From: Bacteroidales bacterium UBA1223
Lineage (GTDB): Bacteria; Bacteroidota; Bacteroidia; Bacteroidales; P3
Reading direction: 5' to 3'
Length of the DNA: 16,800 bases
Assembly (NCBI GenBank): GCA_002309155.1
Contig: DBXB01000025.1
Coordinates: 1-16,800, forward strand
Both the position numbers and the translations under genes were made by a program. Under the pieces are notes generated by a model. It saw only the letters and a list, made by a program, of their open reading frames with translations, searched no databases and had not been told where the DNA came from. Shown here piece after piece: positions 1-7,231 of this stretch (position 1 is the first letter of the stretch; every line of letters starts with the position of its first letter).

Positions 1-689
1 TCGCCATTCTCAAAATATTTCTCCATCAGTTCATCGTCGGCAGCTGCGGCTTCCTCAACGAGGGCCATACGCATCTCCTCAGCCTTGTCAGCGAACTGTG
101 ACGGGATGTCGGCCTCGGTATATTTACCGTCGGTGAAGGTGTACATTTTGTTGGCAACGATGTCGACCACCTGGTTAAAGCCCAAACCGGGGTTGGTGGG
201 GAACTGGAGCACGGTGCACTTGCCACCGAAGAAATCTTTCAACTGGTTGACGCTCTCGTCGAAGTTTGCCTTCTCAGCGTCGAGGTGGTTGACGACGAAA
301 ATCATCGGAGTGTCGAGCTTTGCGGCGTAGCGGTTGGCGATCTCGGTGCCAACTTCGACGCCACTCTGTGCGTTGACGACAACGACAGCTGCCTCGACGA
401 CGTTGAGGGCGCTGTCAAGCTCTCCCTGATAGTCGGCGAATCCGGGCACGTCAAGAATGTTGATCTTTTTGCCGCCAAATTCGGTATACATAAGGGTGTT
501 CTCCACTGAATAGCCGCGGTCATGCTCTATGTCGCGGTAGTCGCTGATGGTGTTTTTGCCGTCAACGGTGCCACGGCGATTAATGAGTCCTCCGCAGAAA
601 GCCATAGCCTCAGCCATGGAGGTCTTGCCGCTTTTGGCACCGCCTACGAGGGCGATGTTACGAATGTCAGATGTCTGATAAATCTTCAT
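1..689 (-). CDS. fusA2: EF-G paralog (EF-G2-like), N-terminal part, runs off the left edge
   Basis: The first 229 residues of a translation-factor GTPase of the elongation factor G family; the rest lies beyond position 1. The start is the ATG at 689-687 (MKIYQTSDIRNIALVG). The G domain can be followed: P-loop GGAKSGKT at residues 16-23, switch I RGYSV at 58-62 (RGITI in ordinary EF-G), G3 DVPGF at 80-84 (DTPGH in EF-G), and G4 NHLD at 134-137 (NKxD in EF-G). The G3 His that activates the water for GTP hydrolysis is therefore Phe84, and the G4 Lys is His. Known: Bacteroides species carry a second EF-G, EF-G2, reported to support translation without GTPase activity; the opening residues resemble that protein as I remember it. 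Inference: this is the EF-G2 orthologue, moving tRNA-mRNA on the ribosome with little or no GTP hydrolysis. It is transcribed from its own promoter (791-798) behind the envelope operon. Family sure, subtype likely. Confidence 0.88.
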   Translation of the reverse strand, partial: MKIYQTSDIRNIALVGGAKSGKTSMAEAMAFCGGLINRRGTVDGKNTISDYRDIEHDRGYSVENTLMYTEFGGKKINILDVPGFADYQGELDSALNVVEAAVVVVNAQSGVEVGTEIANRYAAKLDTPMIFVVNHLDAEKANFDESVNQLKDFFGGKCTVLQFPTNPGLGFNQVVDIVANKMYTFTDGKYTEADIPSQFADKAEEMRMALVEEAAAADDELMEKYFENG

Positions 690-743
690 TGTTTTAACTA
701 TATTTATTATTTATTTATTATTGCGTATATAATTATAAACCAT

Positions 744-776
744 ATTGTTCGGAGCGTTTTTCGGCATCCGGACAAT
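744..776. repeat. Inverted repeat in the EF-G paralog 5' leader
   Basis: ATTGTTCGGA at 744-753 faces TCCGGACAAT at 767-776 around a 13-nt loop. The match extends three bases outward (741-779), giving 13 positions in all. As plus-strand RNA all 13 pair, with two G-U wobbles. As minus-strand RNA, the sense of the EF-G paralog leader, 11 of 13 pair with two C-A mismatches. No T-run follows on either strand, so it is not a normal intrinsic terminator. It lies just downstream of the predicted transcription start of the EF-G paralog, so it could be a leader hairpin or a protein-binding palindrome. Confidence 0.5.
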
Positions 777-790
777 GTGGTAAGAGGTGG

Positions 791-798
791 CAAAGATA
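791..798 (-). promoter_or_regulatory. Bacteroidota -7 promoter element for the EF-G paralog
   Basis: The minus strand reads TATCTTTG, matching TAnnTTTG. It lies about 100 nt upstream of the ATG and between the end of the envelope operon and the EF-G paralog, so it predicts independent transcription with a leader of roughly 98 nt. I found no TTTG -33 element at the usual 19-21 nt spacing. Confidence 0.55.
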
Positions 799-872
799 CA
801 AAAAAGTTTGATAATGGGAGATTTAATTACAAAAGTATTTTTTGTTTTTGAGAAATCTTCCATTCTGGTTGT

Positions 873-904
873 CCCCCTGTCAGTGAGTTTGTCTCGTCAG
901 AGGG
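873..904 (-). terminator. Possible weak terminator after the envelope operon
   Basis: On the minus strand CCCTCTG pairs with CAGGGGG (7 pairs including one G-U) around an 18-nt loop, starting about 20 nt after the stop codon of the 923-1450 gene. No U-run follows, so it is supported only by its position and GC-rich stem. Confidence 0.25.
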
Positions 905-922
905 ATTTCCAAGATGATGTGA

Positions 923-1450
923 TTATTTGACTTTATCCCAGAGGTAGGCCACTCCGAAGTGGTTGCTGTATGACAGATTCTCGTCGTCGGCAAAGGTTAC
1001 CACATAGCGTTTGGGAACCACTCCGCCAAGTTTGAGTTTGCAGATAATTGTCAACATATTGCTGTCGAGACTCCATTCAAAGGTCTGTGCCTCTTCGCGA
1101 GTTATGTCTTCCGAGGTGTCCCACATCTTGCCTGTGCCATCAGAGTAGTATACCTCGTGTTCAGTGCCGTTTTGCCACTCGCCTACAAGAAGTGAGGCGT
1201 TGTATATGACGCTTTGCTTTCGGGCAAAGAGACGAAGATTTGTGATTTCGGCGCTGTCTCTTTGCGCAATATAGATTTCGGTCTGAGTGTCAGAGTTGAC
1301 AGTGTCGATGGTCTGAGTCTGAGACGTGGTGTCGATTATTGCGGGGGTATCAGTTTTTCCGGCGTTGTTGTCGGAATCCCCTTTCTTGTCTTTTTGGTGA
1401 CACGCCACTGTCAGCAACAGCAGGACTGCAGGAAGAATCCATTTCCTCAT
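923..1450 (-). CDS. Putative lipoprotein of unknown function (175 aa)
   Basis: A small exported protein. The N-terminus MRKWILPAVLLLLTVAC is a lipoprotein signal with the lipidated Cys at 17 (TVAC just before cleavage; Thr at -3 is slightly off consensus). A charged, Asn/Thr/Asp-rich unstructured stretch covers about residues 18-65. A compact C-terminal domain (about 85-175) contains LVGEWQNGTEHEVYYSDGTG and a run of alternating hydrophobic strands ending in YLWDKVK. That pattern resembles the small beta-rich, lipocalin-like domains common in Bacteroidota lipoproteins, but I cannot assign a family. It overlaps the transglutaminase-like gene by ATGA (1447-1450), so the two are translationally coupled and it is the last gene of the operon. 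Likely location is the periplasm or an outer-membrane leaflet. Function unknown. Confidence 0.8.
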   Translation of the reverse strand: MRKWILPAVLLLLTVACHQKDKKGDSDNNAGKTDTPAIIDTTSQTQTIDTVNSDTQTEIYIAQRDSAEITNLRLFARKQSVIYNASLLVGEWQNGTEHEVYYSDGTGKMWDTSEDITREEAQTFEWSLDSNMLTIICKLKLGGVVPKRYVVTFADDENLSYSNHFGVAYLWDKVK

Positions 1451-2937
1451 AGTTTGACTATCTTAGCCTTGGCATTCTTGAATTGATCCATGGTCTGACC
1501 TATTCCGGCGCCGATATAGGTGGGGTCGCAGACCGTGAAACGGCGTCCGTCGATAGTGAAGTAGTCGCCTTCCACCCCCTCGGGGAATGCCACGGCAGTC
1601 GCTAGATGTCCAGGCCAGTGTACCAGCACGACGTCGAGTCCCAGCAAGTCGCGGACAAGTATGGAGTAGAGAATAGAGCGGTCTTCGCAGTCGTTATAGG
1701 GATAATAGAAACTCTCGTCGCCGAAGAGGGGACGTTCATAGCCAAACTGGTCATCATCTGTGGCATATTGGAAGGCGTGTTGTACGAAATCGAGAAGCAT
1801 CAACGCGGCTTTTTGCTTGCTTTTGCCCTCTATCTGGGTGCGCAGTGCGGGATAAAGGTCGGACTTGACCGTTTCGCTCAGTCCTGCCCTTGAGTAATAT
1901 TCCCATGCGCTGCTCAGAGGGTAGTCGTTCATGAAGTCTATGAGACCTTTGTCGACGCCTACCTGTGCTGTCATCGTTCCGAAGCGTTGGGCGGAGAATT
2001 TCCGTTTGGGTTGGGTGTTGCTGTTAAATACGGGTAGTTCGGACATCTGAATAGAGGCTATCTGTTCTTTTGGGAATGCCAGGTCGCAAACAGATAATTT
2101 GATGCCTTTGTCTTTGGTGATGATATAATAATCCTGTCCGTTGATGGGGATATAGGAGTAGTTGTATATCGTATTGTTGAAAGGCATAAGGAGCAGTAAT
2201 TTATTGTTAGATTTTGCCAAACGGACATTGTAGCCCGACTGAGTCAGCAGATACATCTGGAGCATCACCGCCTCGTTGGTTCCCTTGCCGAGCAGTTTCT
2301 CGGAAGCACCCTCGAGTAGTCGCATATATCCCCAGTCGCCCAGATGAAGGTTGTCACGTTGGGAGAGACAGTCATGCAGAATTCCGTCGTAGTTCTTTTG
2401 TGCGAGAGTCTTCCAAGTTGCCGCAAGACTGTTGTCGTCGGTGCCTTGCAACTTGAATGTCAGACCGTCGGTGGCGGTATGAATACTGCAGCGGGTGCCG
2501 TAGATATTGAACTGCATAGTCGGCGTTGCCGGACCGGGGTCACGTATGGGAGGTGCGGGGACAGCCTTCGGTTGTTCGGGGACAGGCACGACCTCAGACT
2601 GTGGGAGAGGATTGGTTGTCGGTTTAGTGTCGGGTGGGGGAGTCTGTTTTGGAGGTTCCGGTTCTTTGGGGCGTGGCACAGCGGGTTTGACATCCATCTG
2701 CTTCCATGCTCGTTGCATGGCCGCCGCATATTGCTCGTTGGCTCGTTGGCGGAACGCCTCATAATCGGCAACGGCTTTTTTGAGTTTGTCGTCAAACTGT
2801 TGCTGGGCTTTGTTCTTCTGTTGATTGAAGCGATCCTGCATCTGCTGTCTCTGTTTCTCGTAGGCATTCTTGTCGAACTGCGCAGATGCGGCACCTGTTA
2901 TTATAAGTGCAAGAACTAGAATCAGTATTTTTTTCAT
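1447..2937 (-). CDS. Exported transglutaminase-like protein with coiled-coil and proline-rich N-terminus (496 aa)
   Basis: Signal peptide MKKILILVLALIITGAASA, cleaved before Q20. Residues 22-82 are Gln/Lys/Arg-rich and predicted coiled coil. Residues 84-138 are proline-rich (PRPKEPEPPKQTPPP and onward), a likely spacer. The C-terminal part (about 365-485) looks like a transglutaminase-like, papain-fold core: NDCEDRS with Cys417, WPGHLATAV with His444, and VCDPTYIGAGIG with Asp471, in the Cys-His-Asp order of the superfamily. Such domains act as cysteine peptidases or acyl transferases, for instance on peptidoglycan peptides or proteins; no substrate can be read from the sequence. Residues 140-365 form a domain I do not recognise. 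The gene follows the MORN genes after 92 nt and overlaps the lipoprotein gene by 4 nt. The catalytic assignment rests on motif order only, but the spacing is convincing. Confidence 0.8.
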   Translation of the reverse strand: MKKILILVLALIITGAASAQFDKNAYEKQRQQMQDRFNQQKNKAQQQFDDKLKKAVADYEAFRQRANEQYAAAMQRAWKQMDVKPAVPRPKEPEPPKQTPPPDTKPTTNPLPQSEVVPVPEQPKAVPAPPIRDPGPATPTMQFNIYGTRCSIHTATDGLTFKLQGTDDNSLAATWKTLAQKNYDGILHDCLSQRDNLHLGDWGYMRLLEGASEKLLGKGTNEAVMLQMYLLTQSGYNVRLAKSNNKLLLLMPFNNTIYNYSYIPINGQDYYIITKDKGIKLSVCDLAFPKEQIASIQMSELPVFNSNTQPKRKFSAQRFGTMTAQVGVDKGLIDFMNDYPLSSAWEYYSRAGLSETVKSDLYPALRTQIEGKSKQKAALMLLDFVQHAFQYATDDDQFGYERPLFGDESFYYPYNDCEDRSILYSILVRDLLGLDVVLVHWPGHLATAVAFPEGVEGDYFTIDGRRFTVCDPTYIGAGIGQTMDQFKNAKAKIVKL

Positions 2938-2960
2938 TTTTGTGATTTGTAATTTGTAAA

Positions 2961-2988
2961 GTTTAAAGGTTAAAGTTTAAAGGTTAAA
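2961..2988. repeat. Tandem repeat, 14 bp x 2
   Basis: GTTTAAAGGTTAAA occurs twice in exact tandem (2961-2974 and 2975-2988) in the 92-nt gap between the MORN gene and the transglutaminase-like gene. Each unit is itself a near-duplicate of GTTTAAAG/GTTAAAG. Confidence 0.9.
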
Positions 2989-2992
2989 GAGT

Positions 2993-3019
2993 TTTTCTAG
3001 ATTTTCTAGATTTTCTAGA
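2993..3019. repeat. Tandem repeat, 9 bp x 3, each with a TCTAGA palindrome
   Basis: TTTTCTAGA occurs three times without interruption (2993-3001, 3002-3010, 3011-3019), 11 nt past the stop of the 3030-4805 gene. Together with the 14-bp repeat just beyond, nearly the whole intergenic gap is repetitive. Confidence 0.9.
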
Positions 3020-3029
3020 GGTCTACATC

Positions 3030-4805
3030 TCAGTTGCTCCAGGAGACTCTCTTGCCGTTCTCCCACTTGCCAAATCGGGATTCTCCGTTTTGCCACATAT
3101 AGCAGCCAAAACCGTGCATAAGACCTTCTTTGAAGTTTCCAATCCAGCTGTCGCCATTAGCCCAGATGTAGAGACCGACACCGTCCCACTTTCCGTTTTT
3201 CGACTCACCGATATAGATGTTGCCGTTGTCACTTTTTTCCACTACGAACTTCCAGTGACTGTATGTGATGCGTGTGAATTCACCTGAGGGGAACGGGTCG
3301 GAGGGAGAGTCTTTTTTGAAGCGACCTTTGTATATCAGGTTGCCCTCTTTGTCGTATACAACACCGTAGTCGCCGTCTTTCTTGTCGTCTTTCCATTGAC
3401 CGACGTAGACAAAACCGTCTGGACAATCTTTTATATTGTAGCCTTTTGTAACGATATACATTCCCATTCCGTTGAAATTGTCGTCACGTATCTCGCCGGC
3501 AAAAAATGCACCATCTTTCCATACATAAACTCCTGCACTCTGGGAACCGCCAATGCGGCAGGAACCGTTGCCATACTTATTGGGGGCGTTTTGGATGGCT
3601 TTGAACAAACTGGACTCCCATGGTCTGTCGACCAGATTAAGTTTGGACGATGTTGTGCTGGTTCCGCCAGAGGAGTTGCCACCTTTGCTTGAAGAGAATG
3701 AGACGGAGTTGGATGCTTGCTTGCCATCTTTCCAAGTGCCTGTCTCATAACTGCCGTTGTAATGCATATAGATGCCTACACCGTTTTGAACACCATTCGC
3801 CCAGTTGCCCCACCAGGCGTCGCCGTCCGACCAGATGTAGAGTCCGAGACCGTCCCAAACATCATTGAGTAGTTCGCCGATATAGACCGTGCCGTCGGTG
3901 TATTCCACGATATTAAAGGTGACAAATGAGTAGTCTTGACAGTTTCCGGGATAGGCTCCTACGGGTTTGTCGTTTTTAAACTCTCCGAGGTATATCAATT
4001 TGCCGTTTTGGTCATATATCATACCTTCGCCCTCTTTCATACCGTTTTTGTATTTTCCTGTATGGACCCAGCCTCCAGGACAGTTGCTTATCTCGTAACC
4101 GTCGCCAGCGACGAACATCGCGATGGTAGTGGTGTTGGCGTCATAGCCGTATCCTCCGCAGAAGAGGCTTCCGGTGGGGAAATACTGTACGGCGAGACCG
4201 GCGGTCTCCAGATCGCCTATATGTACTCCGCCACCGTCGATGTTGGCAGTGACATTTGTGGTCATCTTGTTAAGGAGAGCCTTCCATCCACTTGCCGAAA
4301 TGCTATTGGAGGAGGATGAAGAACCCCCACCGTTGTAGGCATAGCCGAAGAGCTGCGATGCAAGACGGGTACAGGCGTTCTTGATGTCGTTGGCGTTGGT
4401 GGTGCAGAGCTCCTCATAGGCGGCGCCATACTGTCCGCTCTCCACGTCGAGCATCTTGACGATGATATAGAAGTCGTTACCTGAGGCCATCGCTTCGGGA
4501 ACTATGATATACTGCACTCCCGCCATCTCTCCAAGACGGCGTATGTCGTTGTCATTGACGGCGCCGGAGCGTTGGAAATTATGCTCTTTGATGATTTGGT
4601 CGAATGCCGCACGGTCAAAGCCGGTATATCCAGGGGCATTGGCTACAGCCGCCTCCATACCGCCACGCACCATTACACTTTGGAACTTGGTGATGCTGCC
4701 GTCGGTGCATTTGGTCTCCCATACAGCCACCTTTTTCAAGTCGTTCTGCCCCACTGCGATTGCAGTTATCAGGAGAGCAAGTAAAAAAGTCAGAGTACGC
4801 TTCAT
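3030..4805 (-). CDS. Exported CsgG/FlgO-like domain plus MORN-repeat protein, copy 2 (591 aa)
   Basis: Signal peptide MKRTLTFLLALLITAIAVG, cleaved before Q20. Residues 25-154 resemble the CsgG/FlgO/LpoB-type periplasmic fold: VAVWETKC, a FDRAAFDQIIKEHNFQRSG stretch (the 'R..L...l.E..f..sG' signature), then RRLGEMAGVQYIIVPEAM and a strand pair ending in DVESGQYG. A Gly/Ser linker (159-172) follows. MORN-type repeats run in two blocks, about 200-365 and 420-590, split by a Ser/Gly/Thr-rich stretch (366-388). Typical units are VYIGELLNDVWDGLGLYIW and WIGNFKEGLMHGFGCYMW. MORN repeats bind lipids or proteins and often act as scaffolds; here they would lie in the periplasm or at the surface. The neighbour at 4867-6597 is a tandem paralog. 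No promoter is visible in the 61-nt gap, so it is probably cotranscribed. Architecture clear, function unknown. Confidence 0.85.
   Translation of the reverse strand: MKRTLTFLLALLITAIAVGQNDLKKVAVWETKCTDGSITKFQSVMVRGGMEAAVANAPGYTGFDRAAFDQIIKEHNFQRSGAVNDNDIRRLGEMAGVQYIIVPEAMASGNDFYIIVKMLDVESGQYGAAYEELCTTNANDIKNACTRLASQLFGYAYNGGGSSSSSNSISASGWKALLNKMTTNVTANIDGGGVHIGDLETAGLAVQYFPTGSLFCGGYGYDANTTTIAMFVAGDGYEISNCPGGWVHTGKYKNGMKEGEGMIYDQNGKLIYLGEFKNDKPVGAYPGNCQDYSFVTFNIVEYTDGTVYIGELLNDVWDGLGLYIWSDGDAWWGNWANGVQNGVGIYMHYNGSYETGTWKDGKQASNSVSFSSSKGGNSSGGTSTTSSKLNLVDRPWESSLFKAIQNAPNKYGNGSCRIGGSQSAGVYVWKDGAFFAGEIRDDNFNGMGMYIVTKGYNIKDCPDGFVYVGQWKDDKKDGDYGVVYDKEGNLIYKGRFKKDSPSDPFPSGEFTRITYSHWKFVVEKSDNGNIYIGESKNGKWDGVGLYIWANGDSWIGNFKEGLMHGFGCYMWQNGESRFGKWENGKRVSWSN
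4344..4733 (-). repeat. Coding duplication, copy 2 of the CsgG/FlgO-like domain
   Basis: Partner of 6139-6528. Most of the 19 differing residues fall near the domain edges and before the LFG end, while the central NDNDIRRLGEMAG and IIVPEAMAS blocks are identical, suggesting strong constraint or gene conversion. Confidence 0.8.
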
Positions 4806-4866
4806 GAAGTAATAAGTGTTTTAATTGTTTTCTAAATGGTTGATGCTGAGGTTGTCGTTCGGGTTA

Positions 4867-6597
4867 TTATTTCCCTTTAACCACATTGTATTCTCCGTTG
4901 TTGCTGAAATAGACAGCATCTTGCAGGTTGCTCAGTCTGTCATAATACCAGTTTCCGTACACAACGCTGCCGTCTTCCTTAATAAGGAGTCCCCAGCCAT
5001 GTCTGTAGAGATGGTTTTTGTAGAATAAAATCTCGCCTACGTATTTGTCTCCCACGTTGTCGCCATTCATGCCGCCGAATCTATGATTAGAGGGGTTGTT
5101 AAGGAGACTTGGCGTAGGGTATTGGCTGAAATAACTGTCATTCCCAAACTGTCCGAAATATATCAGATAGCCCGACTGACCGTATACCCTTGTCTCTTTG
5201 CCGTGTTTCTTTCCCTTTTTCCATTCGCCGGTGTAAGCCCATGAGTCCTTGAGATTGTTGGCGATGTCTCCTCCAAAAAAAGTCACGCACATCCCTTTTC
5301 CGTGCCGTTGCCCATCCTTTATCTGTCCGCAATACAGTGCTGTATAGTCATTTATCTTGTCTATCTCTATGCAATAGCCGTTTAGGTTGTCGCCCCAGAT
5401 CCAGCCATCGTCTGTTGGCTTTGCGTTGGCTGTCATGATGTCGAACAACCGTGTGCTCCACGGGACATTCGCCTTCTCCTGAAGTTTGCGTTCTTCTTCC
5501 TCTTTCTTGAGTTGCTCGGCGGCTTCTTCGAATGTCATTGCGAACTGTCCGTTCTCCCAGAAACCGATGGTGTAGGTACCGTCGTAGTTCATCATCATTC
5601 CGATACCGTTCTGTTTGCCGTTTTCCCAAACGCCGCACCAGGCGTCGCCGTCAGGCCAGAAATAGATGCCCATACCATCACTTACACCGTCGGTCAGCTC
5701 TCCGACATACAGTTGGTTGTCATTCAGTTCCACAATCTCAAACGTATAGGCTGCCTTGTCGGGATAGTTGTCGGGGAATTTGCCAGTGGGCATATCGTCT
5801 TTAAATTCACCCGAATAAATGAGCTTTCCGAGGCGATCGTAGACCACGCCGTCGCCATTTTTTTTGCCGTTCAGGTAATTGCCGGAATATACCCATCCGC
5901 CCGGGCAGTTGGGCACTTCGTAGCCGTCGCCGCAAATCATAAGGGTGATGGTTTCCGTATTATCGCTGAAACCATAGCCTCCGAAGTATATGGTGCCGTC
6001 GGCCAGCAATTGGAAAGCAAGCCCTGGTTTGTCGGTGACGCCTATATGTTTGCCGCCGCCTTTGATTTCACTGGTGACATTTGTCGTCACCTTTGCCAGC
6101 AGGTTTTTCCAAGTGGTTCTGTCGGTGCCATAGGCGATGCCGAACAGCCGTGCGGCCAGTCTGGCGCAGGCTTTCTTAATGTCGGCTGACGACGTGGTGC
6201 ATAGCTCCTCGTAGGCGGCGCCGTACTGTCCGCTCTCCACGTTGAGCATCTTGACGATGATGTAGAAATCGTTGTTCGATGCCATCGCCTCGGGAACGAT
6301 GATGTAATCCACGCCCGCCATCTCGCCGAGACGGCGTATGTCGTTGTCGTTCACTGCTCCAGAGCGTTGGAAGTTATGCTCTTTGACTATGGCGTCGAAT
6401 GCCGCACGGTCGTAGCCTGAGAAGCCAGGAACATTGGCGACGGATGCCTCCATGCCGCCACGCACCATCACGCTCTGAAAGGGTGTGATGCTGCCGTCTT
6501 CGCATTTGGTCTCCCAGACGGCGACTTTTAGGGTCTCTTGTGCGGTTGCTGTCGCTATAAACGCAAGTAAGGCAAGGAGAAGAAGTGTTTTTTTCAT
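4867..6597 (-). CDS. Exported CsgG/FlgO-like domain plus MORN-repeat protein, copy 1 (576 aa)
   Basis: Paralog of the 3030-4805 product. Signal peptide MKKTLLLLALLAFIATATA, cleaved before Q20. Residues 24-153 are the CsgG/FlgO-like domain, 111 of 130 residues identical to the paralog by my count. A first MORN block (about 195-350) includes VYSGNYLNGKKNGDGVVY, YVGELTDGVSDGMGIYFW and WCGVWENGKQNGIGM. The linker differs from the other copy: a charged, probably helical stretch (EEAAEQLKKEEEERKLQEK, 357-375) replaces Ser/Gly/Thr. A second, more divergent block (about 400-576) contains LYCGQIKDGQRHGKGM, YTGEWKKGKKHGKE and YVGEILFYKNHLYRHGWGLL. It sits 61 nt after the LPP20-like gene and 61 nt before the second copy. 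By analogy with FlgO it may form part of an outer-membrane-associated periplasmic assembly, with MORN arms as scaffold; that is inference. Confidence 0.85.
   Translation of the reverse strand: MKKTLLLLALLAFIATATAQETLKVAVWETKCEDGSITPFQSVMVRGGMEASVANVPGFSGYDRAAFDAIVKEHNFQRSGAVNDNDIRRLGEMAGVDYIIVPEAMASNNDFYIIVKMLNVESGQYGAAYEELCTTSSADIKKACARLAARLFGIAYGTDRTTWKNLLAKVTTNVTSEIKGGGKHIGVTDKPGLAFQLLADGTIYFGGYGFSDNTETITLMICGDGYEVPNCPGGWVYSGNYLNGKKNGDGVVYDRLGKLIYSGEFKDDMPTGKFPDNYPDKAAYTFEIVELNDNQLYVGELTDGVSDGMGIYFWPDGDAWCGVWENGKQNGIGMMMNYDGTYTIGFWENGQFAMTFEEAAEQLKKEEEERKLQEKANVPWSTRLFDIMTANAKPTDDGWIWGDNLNGYCIEIDKINDYTALYCGQIKDGQRHGKGMCVTFFGGDIANNLKDSWAYTGEWKKGKKHGKETRVYGQSGYLIYFGQFGNDSYFSQYPTPSLLNNPSNHRFGGMNGDNVGDKYVGEILFYKNHLYRHGWGLLIKEDGSVVYGNWYYDRLSNLQDAVYFSNNGEYNVVKGK
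6139..6528 (-). repeat. Coding duplication, copy 1 of the CsgG/FlgO-like domain
   Basis: This segment encodes residues 24-153 of the 4867-6597 protein; its partner is 4344-4733, residues 25-154 of the 3030-4805 protein. The proteins are 111/130 identical here with no gaps, and long stretches of DNA are nearly the same, while the MORN regions align only loosely. Confidence 0.8.
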
Positions 6598-6631
6598 TAA
6601 TTGTTAGTTAGGACTATGATTGCAAGATTAT

Positions 6632-6647
6632 GGATATTAAGATATCC
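6632..6647. repeat. Short inverted repeat between operon genes
   Basis: GGATAT and ATATCC flank a 4-nt loop (TAAG) in the 61-nt gap between the LPP20-like gene and the first MORN gene. No T-run follows. It could be a small RNA-processing or stability hairpin, or chance. Confidence 0.4.
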
Positions 6648-6658
6648 TGTAGAGACGA

Positions 6659-7231
6659 TTAGTTTGCCTCCTTTGCGGCGTCGATTATGGTCTTGTTGGC
6701 TTCGTTGAAATCCTTAAGGTCGTTGCCACTGAGTCCCTCAGGTTTGGCGTTCATTGCGCTGTCGAGAATCTTCACATAACGGTCTCCGCGAATGCCCACC
6801 TTGGCGATAACATTGTACATTCCTGTCTCGCTGTTGAATGTTATCTCCGTTTCGCCAAAAGGTTCACAGGCTTTCTGAATACTCATGCTCATCTGCTCCC
6901 AGTGTGATTTGAGAGCTGTCTCGACTTTGCCGTTAATGGATACGGTGCTTCGTTCAGCCTGTGAGGTGACGAGGTTCTCGATTATTCGTGAGACATTGGC
7001 GTAGGCTTCAAGTTGAGCCATCTCAATTGCCGCCGCCTCGTTGTCAGCTTCTGCCATGCCTGCGAACCAACGGTAAGGCATCTTTTTCATTGACATACCG
7101 TCGGCGCTGAGGGTCTCAACTTGTTCGACGCCCTGCAGTTTGATTTTCTTTGTCGTGGTTGTTTTCTGTGCTTCTGCAGTCATTACGAAGGCGATAAGTA
7201 ACGCTGCCAATACGATAATTCTAGCTTTCAT
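6659..7231 (-). CDS. LPP20-like exported protein (190 aa)
   Basis: Signal peptide MKARIIVLAALLIAFVMTAEA, cleaved before Q22; there is no lipobox Cys, unlike LPP20 lipoproteins. Residues 52-160 fit the LPP20/FlgP pattern: YRWFAGMAEADNEAAAIEMA (W..G.a then regularly spaced Ala for a helix), a second helix up to VTSQAERSTV, and C-terminal strands ending in MYNVIAKVGIRGDRYVKILD. About 30 lysine- and acid-rich residues follow. Known: in Vibrio, LPP20-family FlgP and FlgO-type proteins work together at the outer membrane around the flagellum; other LPP20 members are unrelated to motility. It overlaps the upstream gene by ATGA (7228-7231) and precedes the CsgG/FlgO-like genes, matching that pairing. 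No flagellar gene is visible, so another envelope role is likely. Family assignment is by motif only. Confidence 0.75.
   Translation of the reverse strand: MKARIIVLAALLIAFVMTAEAQKTTTTKKIKLQGVEQVETLSADGMSMKKMPYRWFAGMAEADNEAAAIEMAQLEAYANVSRIIENLVTSQAERSTVSINGKVETALKSHWEQMSMSIQKACEPFGETEITFNSETGMYNVIAKVGIRGDRYVKILDSAMNAKPEGLSGNDLKDFNEANKTIIDAAKEAN

Noticed and set aside
2344..2919. Open frame of 191 codons on the plus strand
   Set aside because: Antisense to the transglutaminase-like gene, which has a signal peptide and catalytic motifs. The frame is open because of proline- and Gln-rich codons on the other strand.
5512..6189. Open frame of 225 codons on the plus strand
   Set aside because: It is antisense to the 4867-6597 MORN gene, has no signal, promoter motif or recognisable domain, and its product is a mirror of the real codon pattern.
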